From Candidatus Woesearchaeota archaeon (GTDB lineage: Archaea > Nanobdellota > Nanobdellia > Woesearchaeales > JABGUJ01): DNA of 64,000 nucleotides. How positions within the stretch are numbered: position 1 is the stretch's first letter; every line of letters begins with the position of its first letter. Of this stretch, positions 1-7,318 are shown in pieces. The position numbers were made by a program, and so were the translations under genes. Location of the stretch: contig JABGUJ010000002.1 of the NCBI GenBank assembly GCA_018646625.1, forward strand, positions 164,843 through 228,842, in the 5' to 3' direction. The notes under the pieces are model-generated. The model saw only the letters and a list, made by a program, of their open reading frames with translations, had not been told where the DNA came from and did not search any database.

Positions 1-46
1 TTGCGATTACTCCGAATGTAAAGCAACTCAAGTTTTTGCAGGATAA
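1..46 (+). CDS. 3' end of an upstream gene (partial)
   Basis: Frame 2 is open from the window edge to a TAA at 44-46 and reads CDYSECKATQVFAG. The two Cys suggest the end of a small zinc-binding protein, but 14 codons are too few to prove coding. It lies in the same direction as the next gene, 50 bases away, so it could be the preceding gene of the element. No function can be given. Confidence 0.3.
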   Translation, partial: CDYSECKATQVFAG

Positions 47-96
47 ATAGAAAAGACCACACCAAGAAAGGATAAGACCGAAGAGATGATAAAATA

Positions 97-1761
97 ATGG
101 TTACGCCCGATGAGTTTGAAAATAATTTGCTCAATGAAAAGAAGGCAAGATTTCTCGCTGTTGTTAAGAAGACAGCTAATACTTTGAAAGTACCAGTACC
201 AAAAGTTAACTTTGATGGGTGTGAAGATGACAGCGGTGATGAAGAAGCACACATTCATCCTGAGATGTTACTTATTTGCGTATCAGAAAAAAAACTAAAA
301 CAAATGAGTTATGATGACATCGAGCATACTGCAAGTCATGAAGTGACCCATCTAGCAGATACTAAAGACGAGTCAAACCCGCACCATAGTAATGAATTCT
401 ATAAAAGACATCAAGAGACAGTTACATCTGGCTGGAAACCTCCCGCCGGAACTGTGCATATTAACGGTGGCGGATCAACATGCAAAGAGATTGATGACGA
501 GGAAGAAATACCTGTTGATAAAGAGCACTGCAATTATCATCTTTGTGGGAAGAAAGCCAAGCTAAGACAGTGTAAATATTGTGAGAACTATTACTGTGAT
601 GAACATCATGAGCCGTATGAACCTGAATGCGATAGGAAGTTTAAGACACCAACAAGAGAGGATGGTCATCCTTGTGCACCTTATGCAGATGTTATGATTG
701 AGAAGAAGAAGAAAGAGAAAGATAAATATGGGGACGCTCTAGCAAAATTATTAGGAAGAAAGAACCCTAAGAAAAAGCCTATCTATATTGATATTCCTGA
801 GCCAGTACCTCCGCCTAAACCACCAAAAGAACCAACTGAAGATAATTACCGTAATACCTACACATTTTTAACAAAGTTATTTCAGCCCTATATTGCATCT
901 ATTAGCAGTTTAATTAAGGAAATATGTCCCAATAACTACCGCATATCATTTTATGAGAACGGTGTTTGGAAGTCCATGACCACTTCGGCGTTCAGATATA
1001 AATTAAACACATACGGAGAAGAGTTCCAGGAATCTATGGGTGATAAGATAGAAGACAACAAATTACAAGTGTTCCTCTTATCGTTCTTCAAGATGTTAGC
1101 CTCTTTAATAAAATCAGATGTCTTGACTAAACATCAATTATTTACATTAACTAGAGAGTTTCTACAACTTACAGAAAAACGCTTAAAAATCTCAATAAAA
1201 ACAAAGCTCATATCTGAGTTTGAAGCACAAATTAAAGAAATAAAACCACCAACAATCAATCCTATTCCCGGTGGGAGAACTCCTGGTATTTCTAACCCTA
1301 ATCCAACTAAGTACAGTGGATGGGCAGGACCTATCACATTTGTCATTATGCTTGTCGGAATATTCCTATTTTTCACCCTATATCCTTCAGAAGTTAACAT
1401 ACCGGTTAATGTTAGTCCAGTAATTGAAGAAGTTGTTGAAGTGCAAAAGATTATACCAGTTGTAGAAGATGAACCAACGATAAACACATATCGCGATTAT
1501 CTAGATTATCCCAAAGTTTATCACGACCAAGAAATTGAGATGACTGGAACATACATCACACGTGAAGAAGAAAGAGAGAACAAGTTCTATGTAGACAGCT
1601 ATTTACAAGATGATGAGGGAGATACTATCAAACTTAAAGGCACAGAAGGTAGGCAGTTAGAGCAAGGTAAAACTTATAATATCTCTGGCACATTCAAAAA
1701 CTGGCCAACGGGTGCAGGGCTTGATGTGAAAAAGGTGAAAGAAAATGAAAAGGATATTTAG
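97..1761 (+). CDS. Membrane-anchored HExxH metalloprotease-like protein with AN1-type zinc finger
   Basis: The 554-residue protein is modular. An N-terminal domain holds an HEVTH motif at residues 81-85 (HExxH, typical of zinc metalloproteases), followed by His-rich sequence that could give a third ligand. Residues 145-177 carry Cys/His spacing like an AN1 zinc finger (C-x4-C-x8-C-x2-C-x4-C-x2-H). A Pro-rich linker, a helical region and one membrane segment (about 411-432) follow. The last 95 residues are beta-rich and resemble an OB-type domain (ISGTFKNW). The N-terminal domains are probably cytoplasmic because there is no signal peptide. The TPR gene starts inside its 3' end, so the two are probably co-translated. 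Substrate unknown; proteolysis is inferred from the motif only. Confidence 0.6.
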   Translation: MVTPDEFENNLLNEKKARFLAVVKKTANTLKVPVPKVNFDGCEDDSGDEEAHIHPEMLLICVSEKKLKQMSYDDIEHTASHEVTHLADTKDESNPHHSNEFYKRHQETVTSGWKPPAGTVHINGGGSTCKEIDDEEEIPVDKEHCNYHLCGKKAKLRQCKYCENYYCDEHHEPYEPECDRKFKTPTREDGHPCAPYADVMIEKKKKEKDKYGDALAKLLGRKNPKKKPIYIDIPEPVPPPKPPKEPTEDNYRNTYTFLTKLFQPYIASISSLIKEICPNNYRISFYENGVWKSMTTSAFRYKLNTYGEEFQESMGDKIEDNKLQVFLLSFFKMLASLIKSDVLTKHQLFTLTREFLQLTEKRLKISIKTKLISEFEAQIKEIKPPTINPIPGGRTPGISNPNPTKYSGWAGPITFVIMLVGIFLFFTLYPSEVNIPVNVSPVIEEVVEVQKIIPVVEDEPTINTYRDYLDYPKVYHDQEIEMTGTYITREEERENKFYVDSYLQDDEGDTIKLKGTEGRQLEQGKTYNISGTFKNWPTGAGLDVKKVKENEKDI

Positions 1762-2707
1762 GCGATTAAAAAAAGCATTAACAGGAAAAGATAAAGACGA
1801 TTTAGAAAAACATCTTGATGATCCTGAATATTTGTTAGCAGCAGGACACTCATTTTTTGAAGACGGTAAACTACCAGAGGCTATTTATTGCCTTATCAAA
1901 GCCGAAAAGATAGATCCAACTAATACTGACATACTAAATCAAATTGTAGCAGTATATAGTCAGACTGAAGGAGATGACAATCTTATGTTTAAAGCTGTAG
2001 AATATGCTGACAAAGTTTTACATCTAGATCCAGACAACTTTCAAGCTCTTAATAACAAGGGTACAGCATTAGAGGCTCTTGGGAAATTTAAGGAGGCCAT
2101 ACGCTGTTATGATCAAGCATTAAAAATCAATCCTAAATATGTTAAAGCATTAAACAACAAAGGCAGGGCATTAAAAGTATTGGGGGAATATGAGGAATCT
2201 ATAAAATACTTCAATAAGGTACTGAAAATAGAACCAGGATACAAAAAGGCATTGTACAATAAGCATAAAGCTTTAGAAAATATGGGTGAACTCGCCAAAT
2301 CAACGATTGTGATGCAGAAATATGTTCAATCAGTAACAGGAGATGAAAGTATTTGTTCTGATAAAGAATTCTTAAAGAAACATAATCAAGAAGCTGCCCC
2401 ATACAAGAAAACTATAATGTTACACAATAGAGCCATGGACCTTATCGAATTACGTAAATATTCTGATGCTTTGAAAAAATTAGATCTGGCCATTAAAGAA
2501 TATAACAAACTTAAAGTTGATAAGAACGAAATTCGAGCTAAAGGGACTTATCTAAATTTAATGAATGATAAAGGAATGGCGTTAATAAAGCTTAAAAATA
2601 TCAAAGAAGCAATACATTGTTTTGATGTTGCTTTGGAGATAGATCCGACCGATGAGACTGTGTTGCGAAATAAAGAAAGCGCTCTAAATCTTCTCGAAGA
2701 AAAATAA
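1745..2707 (+). CDS. Tetratricopeptide repeat (TPR) protein
   Basis: This 320-residue protein has clear TPR units, e.g. ALNNKGTALEALGKFKEAI and its neighbour ALNNKGRALKVLGEYEESI, around residues 95-190, with further repeats near 27-60 and at the C-terminus (KNIKEAIHCFDVALEIDP). TPRs bind partner proteins. There is no signal or membrane segment, so it is cytoplasmic. Its ATG lies 17 bases inside the metalloprotease-like gene with a GGTGA ribosome site before it. Tight coupling suggests that the TPR protein recruits substrates or partners for the membrane protease; that is inference. Confidence 0.8.
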   Translation: MKRIFRRLKKALTGKDKDDLEKHLDDPEYLLAAGHSFFEDGKLPEAIYCLIKAEKIDPTNTDILNQIVAVYSQTEGDDNLMFKAVEYADKVLHLDPDNFQALNNKGTALEALGKFKEAIRCYDQALKINPKYVKALNNKGRALKVLGEYEESIKYFNKVLKIEPGYKKALYNKHKALENMGELAKSTIVMQKYVQSVTGDESICSDKEFLKKHNQEAAPYKKTIMLHNRAMDLIELRKYSDALKKLDLAIKEYNKLKVDKNEIRAKGTYLNLMNDKGMALIKLKNIKEAIHCFDVALEIDPTDETVLRNKESALNLLEEK

Positions 2708-2740
2708 AAAGGCGACGACTCAGAAGTTAATCGCCACAGA

Positions 2741-3157
2741 TTACAATTTATTCGATAGCTTCTCTTCCCGTTTCATCTCATCATAGGCTTCTTGAAATTC
2801 TTCCCAAAATGGTTTTTCAACAGTAACATTAACATTCTCAGCTCTTACTCTATAGTTCGCACCATGATGTATCTTAAGAAGTTGAATAAGAATATTTGCA
2901 AGTTTAATCTTCATATCTGCGCTATAACATTTTGGTCTTATTTCTTCAATCAGCATTAAGATTTCAATAGCGAAGCAGTCTTTGTCATCTATCAAACTAA
3001 CAATTTTGTTTGAAACTTCATCAGTTAATCCTTTTTTACGTAACTCTCTAAGTCTAGCAGCCATTCGTTTATTTCGACTCCTCACTTTACCCCCCTTAGA
3101 GCCCAATTCTCTTGCTCGTTCCGTGCTTGTTATTGGTATTAAATTATTATTATTCAT
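2741..3157 (-). CDS. KGG-motif small basic protein of the mobile element
   Basis: The 138-residue protein begins with ITSTERARELGSKGGK, a signature common in small phage- and plasmid-encoded proteins, then a basic helix, a long helical middle and an acidic C-terminus (FWEEFQEAYDEMKREEKL). The layout resembles small terminase-like or DNA-binding accessory proteins, but I cannot assign a family. A GAGGT ribosome site sits 8 bases before the ATG. It converges with the TPR gene; a short GGCGA/TCGCC stem lies between them (2711-2735). Confidence 0.55.
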   Translation of the reverse strand: MNNNNLIPITSTERARELGSKGGKVRSRNKRMAARLRELRKKGLTDEVSNKIVSLIDDKDCFAIEILMLIEEIRPKCYSADMKIKLANILIQLLKIHHGANYRVRAENVNVTVEKPFWEEFQEAYDEMKREEKLSNKL

Positions 3158-3226
3158 ATGTTCAACCTCTATTCGACCTCACACACCTCTATAATAAACT
3201 ATGTAGTTGATTACTAGTTGAATAGT

Positions 3227-4210
3227 TTATACGACACCTCGGTCTTTGTATTTAGATATTATTCTGTAGATGTAAGTGTCGGAAGTTCCTATTTCTTGCT
3301 TAATTTCTTTTACACTCTTTCCTTGAAAATATCTTGACATTACTTTGAACTCAGTATTATGAGGATCACAGAAGTATTTGAGAAACTCAGTTACTAACTT
3401 GATGTCTGATTCAATAACTCGACCTCTATTATTTAAAATGCAAAGACCACCTAATAACCCCATCATTTTATCCTGTGACCGCGATAATGAGGGAGATAAA
3501 GCAAGATTCTTATAACTCCGAGATAGTTTGATTATCTCCTCGGAAAAGTCGTTAAAATTGCTTATTTCTAGCCTATCTAGTTTTATTTTATCACCAAAGT
3601 CCATACTCTTCCTCTCAGCACTAGTACGTATTAATTCAATCTGTTTATCTTCAGGTATGTGATAAAATATTGGAACAAGTCTCTCACCAAATGTATTATC
3701 CAAGAAAGATGTACGATTTCTCAGATAACTTTCTCTAGTAATATTTGCAATAACATTAATTCTAGACTTGAACACAATTGACGGAGAGTTTCTCTCTGAG
3801 TAGACATATTTTCCTTCAGATAACACTTCGGCCAGACCATTCACTAATCTATCCTTAGTTTGTTTTTTTTTAGTTGAGAATAGAAGTGTTAGATCATTAA
3901 TCATCAATGTCTTGTTATTACATAGTTTTCCTCCTCTGAACTTTTCCATCAGAGAATGCATCGTGAAATCCGATCCAAGATCAACAAATGTGGATGGCTG
4001 AAAGATCAACATAACCTCTATGGAAATTCTGCTTTTGAATTGTCCTGATGGTGCTATAGTTATGTTGGATACAGGGATATAACTACGATTCTTAACTCTC
4101 AAGCTAGCTAAACACGCTGCTTTGATAAGTCCAACGAAGCCAAGAGAATATTTTTTTTCAAAGTATTCGTAGATCTTCTTAGAGATTCTTTGTTCAGGAC
4201 TATCTAACAT
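3227..4210 (-). CDS. Compact MCM-like AAA+ ATPase with C-terminal HTH (putative replication helicase)
   Basis: The middle of the protein aligns by eye with the MCM AAA+ core: a Walker A-like APSGQFKS (MCM has GDPGTAKS), a Walker B-like LMINDLT, a sensor-1-like INVIANIT and an arginine-finger-like FGERLVPIF. The first Walker A glycine is Ala and the Walker B acidic pair is ND, so activity is not certain. The N-terminal OB/zinc domain of true MCMs is missing. The C-terminus (GKSVKEIKQEIGTSDTYIY) looks like a helix-turn-helix. The track start is at 4240, but GAGG lies 6-7 bases before the ATG at 4210, which I prefer. It follows the ERCC4 gene with a short overlap. Confidence 0.6.
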   Translation of the reverse strand: MLDSPEQRISKKIYEYFEKKYSLGFVGLIKAACLASLRVKNRSYIPVSNITIAPSGQFKSRISIEVMLIFQPSTFVDLGSDFTMHSLMEKFRGGKLCNNKTLMINDLTLLFSTKKKQTKDRLVNGLAEVLSEGKYVYSERNSPSIVFKSRINVIANITRESYLRNRTSFLDNTFGERLVPIFYHIPEDKQIELIRTSAERKSMDFGDKIKLDRLEISNFNDFSEEIIKLSRSYKNLALSPSLSRSQDKMMGLLGGLCILNNRGRVIESDIKLVTEFLKYFCDPHNTEFKVMSRYFQGKSVKEIKQEIGTSDTYIYRIISKYKDRGVV

Positions 4211-4634
4211 TTTTATCCTCGTACTGTAAATATCCTTCAAACAGTTTAGAGATTGCTAAAGCACCACCTTGTCTGGTACCTGTAAGAATTATAGGAATTC
4301 TGTACTTAACCTGCCATTTTAACATAGTTGAAAGAATAACATTAGGAGGAACGTTAGCATAGTAATTACCATTAATTATATCATAGTAATCTGCTTCGAT
4401 GATTATTGCAAAAAAATCGAATAATAAACCTCGTTCAATTTCCTTGACAAATCGGTCTCTGTCACGAGTTATTGAACAAATCCAATCATCTAAGTTTTTT
4501 CTTTCTACCACACAACTCTTAGGCCATAAAAGGTAATCTCCAGTCGGTAACTTCTCTCGACGGTATTTGATATTAAGTTTATCAAACTCCTCCGAGTAGT
4601 CTCTTTGTTCCCGTGTGTCAATTATTATTTCCAT
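4200..4634 (-). CDS. ERCC4/XPF-type nuclease
   Basis: The protein opens with MEIIIDTREQ and has the ERCC4 catalytic signature VVERKNLDDW (ERKxxxD), as in XPF/Mus81/Hef nucleases that cut branched or flap DNA. About 144 residues make it a nuclease-only form without helicase or HhH2 dimer domains, as seen in plasmid and viral homologues. The ATG at 4634 is preferred over the track start because it begins at the conserved domain and clears the upstream hairpin. Its neighbours (AAA+ ATPase, possible DNA-binding protein) point to element replication or recombination. Confidence 0.8.
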   Translation of the reverse strand: MEIIIDTREQRDYSEEFDKLNIKYRREKLPTGDYLLWPKSCVVERKNLDDWICSITRDRDRFVKEIERGLLFDFFAIIIEADYYDIINGNYYANVPPNVILSTMLKWQVKYRIPIILTGTRQGGALAISKLFEGYLQYEDKNVR

Positions 4635-4646
4635 TTTTAAAGAAAA

Positions 4647-4674
4647 GCAGTAACCCCTAAAGGGGTTTAACTGC
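4647..4674 (-). promoter_or_regulatory. Strong hairpin between two element genes
   Basis: Read leftward, GCAGT...AACCCC pairs around a short TTTA loop, giving about 11 base pairs with a two-base bulge, and is followed by TTTTCTTT. It overlaps the last codons and stop of the 154-residue gene and ends about 12 bases before the ERCC4 ATG. It could be an intrinsic-terminator-like attenuator, a processing site or a replication signal. The structure is seen; the role is inferred. Confidence 0.55.
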
Positions 4675-5121
4675 ATAATTTGTTTTGAAGGCTTGTCCAG
4701 TCTTCGTTATCCTTGCCTTGAAACTCTTGTTTCCTAACTTCTCAGCATTCTCGACTAATGACTTAAGAGCCATTATCAATCTCTTCGAGAATGTTTGCAA
4801 AGACCTTTGCACTTCTGTTCCGTTTAGTTCAACCACATCAAACTCAATGCCTTGTTGAGTTTCACCGTTGAAATCTTTCTGTACTTGTTTCCAATTCGTT
4901 AGAACTACATCTGTTGGTTCGTTTTCTTCTAACCTTACAAACTGTCCACTGAATTCACTCCAGTTTATTTCTTCCATTTTTATACCTATTTCCATCGTCG
5001 TTCTTTCCCTCGCATGTATTTTTTTCATCGATTCAGGAACTTTACAACCGTCAGCAATTAGCTCTGACAATTTTACTGATTCCATAGATGACTCTAACCA
5101 AATTAATTCTTCAATTTCCAT
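4657..5121 (-). CDS. Unknown element protein, possibly nucleic-acid binding
   Basis: I do not recognise this 154-residue protein. The first 50 residues are acidic. The rest is mixed alpha/beta, ending in a beta-rich stretch (FKARITKTGQAFKTNYAVK) that could belong to an OB-like single-strand DNA-binding fold. It is the first gene of the leftward replication-like cluster, ahead of the ERCC4 nuclease and AAA+ ATPase, where an SSB-like or nuclease-partner protein would fit. Internal Met codons (such as that before EEINWSEF, preceded by AGGT) are alternative starts. Confidence 0.5.
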   Translation of the reverse strand: MEIEELIWLESSMESVKLSELIADGCKVPESMKKIHARERTTMEIGIKMEEINWSEFSGQFVRLEENEPTDVVLTNWKQVQKDFNGETQQGIEFDVVELNGTEVQRSLQTFSKRLIMALKSLVENAEKLGNKSFKARITKTGQAFKTNYAVKPL

Positions 5122-5348
5122 TTTTCAAAAAAACCTAACCCGATCCGAAAATCTTTTCGCAGATAATGCTCCTAACTAATGAACTAGTAGAAACATGTCT
5201 CTTGCGAGATTCGGATAGAAGTTTTTCTCCTTCTTCATCTTTTAGTATTGTCTGAATCCTCATACTAAACTGTAGTAGGCATTACTACTTAGTCTTTTGC
5301 GGTCCGCAAATAAAAACATTTAAGTAGTCATAAGTACCATGTTTTGCC
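5122..5348. promoter_or_regulatory. Divergent intergenic control region with palindromes
   Basis: This gap separates the leftward replication module from the rightward regulator genes. A perfect 15-base palindrome TTTGCGGTCCGCAAA lies at 5296-5310, and a GTAGTA/TACTAC inverted repeat at 5272-5288. A TATA-like ATTTAAGT at 5318-5325 sits about 28 bases before the ATG at 5349, implying a leaderless message. The 15-mer abuts the TATA/BRE region, an ideal operator position. The nearby AbrB-like or RHH protein is the likely ligand (inference); an origin is an alternative. Confidence 0.55.
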
Positions 5349-5888
5349 ATGATTAAGAAAAAGATAATCCTAAGCGCCAGAAAATACCGATTAGATATTC
5401 CTGGATTAATCATGAAAGGTATGGGTTGGAAAGATGATGTGATTTATATTGCTCCAAATCCTGAAAATAATACACTAATAATCTACAATAAACGAAGAAA
5501 ACCTGCAGGACTTACGGGTTTTCAACTGAATATTGAGAATGCACGTTGGATCAGGAATAAGAAAAAATACAGTCAAGAATTAGCTCTTAATTTATCAGAA
5601 GATGCGAGACGTGCTCTTCACGAGACAGATTGGAACGAAGAGGAAGATGGAGGATATGGGGAGATTGTTCGTTTAGATAATTTTATAGAAGATTTAAGAG
5701 ATGCCATAAAAAATTATCCCGATTCACTTAAAGAATCTCTAAGTGCAGTAGAAATAGCCTACATTAAACATCTAAAAGAATATGTCACCTACTTAGAGAA
5801 AAAAGGCGGTAAAAAACCAGATGGGATCGATGCAATTGAGCGAAAATATGAGGATAAGAATGCCAAGACCAAAGAAGCCAATAAATGA
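5349..5888 (+). CDS. AbrB/SpoVT-like DNA-binding protein
   Basis: The first 50 residues (YRLDIPGLIMKGMGWKDDV, then a strand ending TLIIYNK) match the swapped-hairpin AbrB/SpoVT DNA-binding fold found in plasmid and toxin-antitoxin regulators. The remaining 130 residues are helical and charged and are not recognised; they may dimerise or bind a partner. The gene is leaderless behind the palindrome at 5296-5310 and overlaps the next regulator gene, so both probably form one operon that controls the element. Confidence 0.65.
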   Translation: MIKKKIILSARKYRLDIPGLIMKGMGWKDDVIYIAPNPENNTLIIYNKRRKPAGLTGFQLNIENARWIRNKKKYSQELALNLSEDARRALHETDWNEEEDGGYGEIVRLDNFIEDLRDAIKNYPDSLKESLSAVEIAYIKHLKEYVTYLEKKGGKKPDGIDAIERKYEDKNAKTKEANK

Positions 5889-6075
5889 AAAGAAGCAAAA
5901 GGTAACCATCACTTTGAATAAAAGTATGTATAAAAACCTCAAAAAGAGAGGTCTCAACATATCTGGCACAATTGAACAATTGCTCAGAGTGGCTTTATTC
6001 AATGACTACAACCAATCTAAAGATTCAGATAGATACCGGTTGACGGGGGTTCGAATCCTCCTAGGCTCATATTAA
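5860..6075 (+). CDS. Ribbon-helix-helix regulator whose C-terminus is read from the tRNA scar
   Basis: The basic start MPRPKKPINEKK is followed by VTITLNKSMYKNLKKRG and a helix, the ribbon-helix-helix pattern of CopG/Arc-type repressors. The track start is 5821, but GAGG lies 6 bases before the ATG at 5860, inside the preceding gene. The last codons (TGVRILLGSY) are encoded by the tRNA 3' fragment, so the C-terminus depends on the attachment site; in the free element the frame would continue into other DNA. It shares its last bases with the convergent gene at 6072. Confidence 0.65.
   Translation: MPRPKKPINEKKQKVTITLNKSMYKNLKKRGLNISGTIEQLLRVALFNDYNQSKDSDRYRLTGVRILLGSY
6036..6069 (+). other. 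Displaced tRNA 3' fragment (att site)
   Basis: The sequence folds as a tRNA T-arm: GGGGG (6045-6049), loop TTCGAAT (6050-6056), CCTCC (6057-6061). A 7-base 3' acceptor strand TAGGCTC and discriminator A follow; CCA is not encoded. No matching 5' acceptor GAGCCTA or D-arm occurs upstream, so this is not a complete tRNA. The isotype cannot be told because the anticodon is absent. The upstream limit of the repeat (about 6036) is a guess. Confidence 0.75.
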
Positions 6076-6653
6076 TTTTCTAGAATTATACCTTCGCTAA
6101 CTTCGAAGTTTTTCATATTCGGCTTGTAATTGTCCAGATTTCCTTTGAATTTGAACTCTTGGCCTTCTCGTAACGTTAAAAGACTTTCTTTTTCATCGTC
6201 ATCAAAGAATATTACAACATCAGAACCGAGACTCATTGACTTAAAAAATTGTGATGCATCCTTGATGTTTTTCATATCGCCTTGGTGACTTAAATTAATG
6301 TTGGCCATTACGATGTATTGACCCATTACATTCTTATCAACTGTACCCACATAAGCAGTCCACTCTACCAGATTGTTTTCGTATTTAGTTCGCCAAAATT
6401 CCTTTAGTTGAAGATCCGTTCGATCTTCCTTGAAGAACATATTATGTAGTGTTTCAAGAGATTCATTGATTTTTACTTGTTGTTTAACTTCTTCTTGTTT
6501 AGGTTCCGGAAGCGAAAAATTACCTTCTAAGAATTGGTTATAATCAGTAGGCATTCTTCCTGAATCGTATAGCATAAATGCAGCTAAGAGAACTGCAAGA
6601 ATAACTGGTAGAATGATCCAAAGTAAAGTGTGAGACTGCGCTCTTGAAGCCAT
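6072..6653 (-). CDS. Membrane-anchored protein with OB-like C-terminal domain
   Basis: The 193-residue protein has one N-terminal membrane segment (about residues 9-27) and a soluble, probably external, part. Its C-terminal 110 residues are beta-rich with strands such as GQEFKFKGNLDNY, resembling OB/tRNA_anti-like domains, as does the end of the metalloprotease-like protein at 97-1761. No catalytic motif is seen. The promoter has a TATA-like box at 6677-6684 next to a 15-mer shared with the following gene's promoter. This is the first chromosomal gene after the attachment site. Confidence 0.6.
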   Translation of the reverse strand: MASRAQSHTLLWIILPVILAVLLAAFMLYDSGRMPTDYNQFLEGNFSLPEPKQEEVKQQVKINESLETLHNMFFKEDRTDLQLKEFWRTKYENNLVEWTAYVGTVDKNVMGQYIVMANINLSHQGDMKNIKDASQFFKSMSLGSDVVIFFDDDEKESLLTLREGQEFKFKGNLDNYKPNMKNFEVSEGIILEN

Positions 6654-6676
6654 AGTGGCCTATTGTTAAATTAAGG

Positions 6677-6700
6677 ATTTAAATGTTTCTTTTAAGAATT
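6677..6700 (-). promoter_or_regulatory. Promoter with shared AATTCTTAAAAGAAA element
   Basis: On the minus strand AATTCTTAAAAGAAA is followed at once by CATTTAAAT, a TATA-like box, 24-30 bases before the ATG at 6653. The same 15-mer precedes the TATA box of the 6699-7271 gene. It occupies the BRE position and may be an extended promoter or a shared operator. Confidence 0.5.
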
Positions 6701-7271
6701 AAGCCAAAGTCCCATAAGATAAAGGTACAACCAAAAATAGGAATGCCACAAGTAAAAGAAAACTTACAGATAACACTATAGCTGAAAGAAATTTATGTTC
6801 CTCTTTCCAAATATACATTGTGGAAACAGCAATTATAAGCATAAGAGAAATATAGAGTATTGATATCCCGCCTGAAATCAAAAACAAGCCTACACCCATA
6901 GGAAAAATATCAATTGCCGTTAAGAATATCATTATAACAGACGCCACCCAAATATTTCCTAAAACTAGAAGTGACTTGTAACCTGCCTTCATAATAAGTA
7001 ATCCAGTAAAGAATAGAAGTCCGTAAGTGAATATGTACGATAGTATTAGTGCAGGCAATAAAAATATTAGTCCTCCCGAACCAATAAATAAAGATAATGG
7101 CGTTCCAACAGAAATAAGAATTGCGGGAAATAAAGATGCAAATAATGAAGCCTTAGCCCATACTTTGGTTTTGTTTTCCAACTCATCTGAATGTTCTATC
7201 AAAAAATAATGCCTAAAAATAAATATCATGTAAACGACAAAAATCCAAGTTAGTAAATGCCACATGAACAT
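6699..7271 (-). CDS. Polytopic membrane protein, unknown
   Basis: This 190-residue protein is almost entirely hydrophobic, with about six membrane segments and short polar loops. I see no transporter signature or conserved charged residue inside a helix, and do not recognise the family. It begins WHLLTWIFVVYMIFIFRHYF. It lies between two genes of the same strand but has its own promoter (7294-7318), so it may be independently transcribed and co-regulated with 6072-6653. Confidence 0.6.
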   Translation of the reverse strand: MFMWHLLTWIFVVYMIFIFRHYFLIEHSDELENKTKVWAKASLFASLFPAILISVGTPLSLFIGSGGLIFLLPALILSYIFTYGLLFFTGLLIMKAGYKSLLVLGNIWVASVIMIFLTAIDIFPMGVGLFLISGGISILYISLMLIIAVSTMYIWKEEHKFLSAIVLSVSFLLLVAFLFLVVPLSYGTLA

Positions 7272-7293
7272 ATAATAATAGTCGCAGGCGTAG

Positions 7294-7318
7294 TTTTTAA
7301 GTATTTCTTTTAAGAATT
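7294..7318 (-). promoter_or_regulatory. Promoter with second copy of AATTCTTAAAAGAAA
   Basis: The 15-mer at 7304-7318 is identical to that at 6686-6700 and is again followed directly by a TATA-like TACTTAAAAA on the minus strand. It serves the gene starting at 7271. It also contains the stop codon of the next upstream gene, as the first copy does. Confidence 0.45.

Larger units (their letters stand above)
1..6069. mobile_element. Right part of a tRNA-integrated plasmid/virus-like element
   Basis: The stretch ends at 6036-6069 in a displaced tRNA 3' end, the usual scar of integration into a tRNA gene by a tyrosine recombinase. Its content fits a mobile element: MCM-like ATPase, ERCC4 nuclease, KGG-type small protein, AbrB-like and RHH regulators. 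No integrase, capsid or terminase large subunit is visible. The left boundary and the intact tRNA must lie left of base 1, so element size is unknown. The metalloprotease and TPR genes are assigned to it by position only. Confidence 0.65.

Noticed and set aside
28-258. Minus-strand 76-residue hydrophobic ORF
   Set aside because: It lies opposite the start of the metalloprotease-like gene and has no promoter or ribosome site that I can see.
3860-3885. Run of eight T as a frameshift in the MCM-like ATPase gene
   Set aside because: The frame stays open with motifs on both sides, so no frameshift needs to be assumed.
5990-6069. A complete tRNA gene ending at 6069
   Set aside because: The 5' acceptor strand, D-arm and a proper anticodon loop (T at position 33) cannot be found upstream; only the T-arm and 3' acceptor fit.
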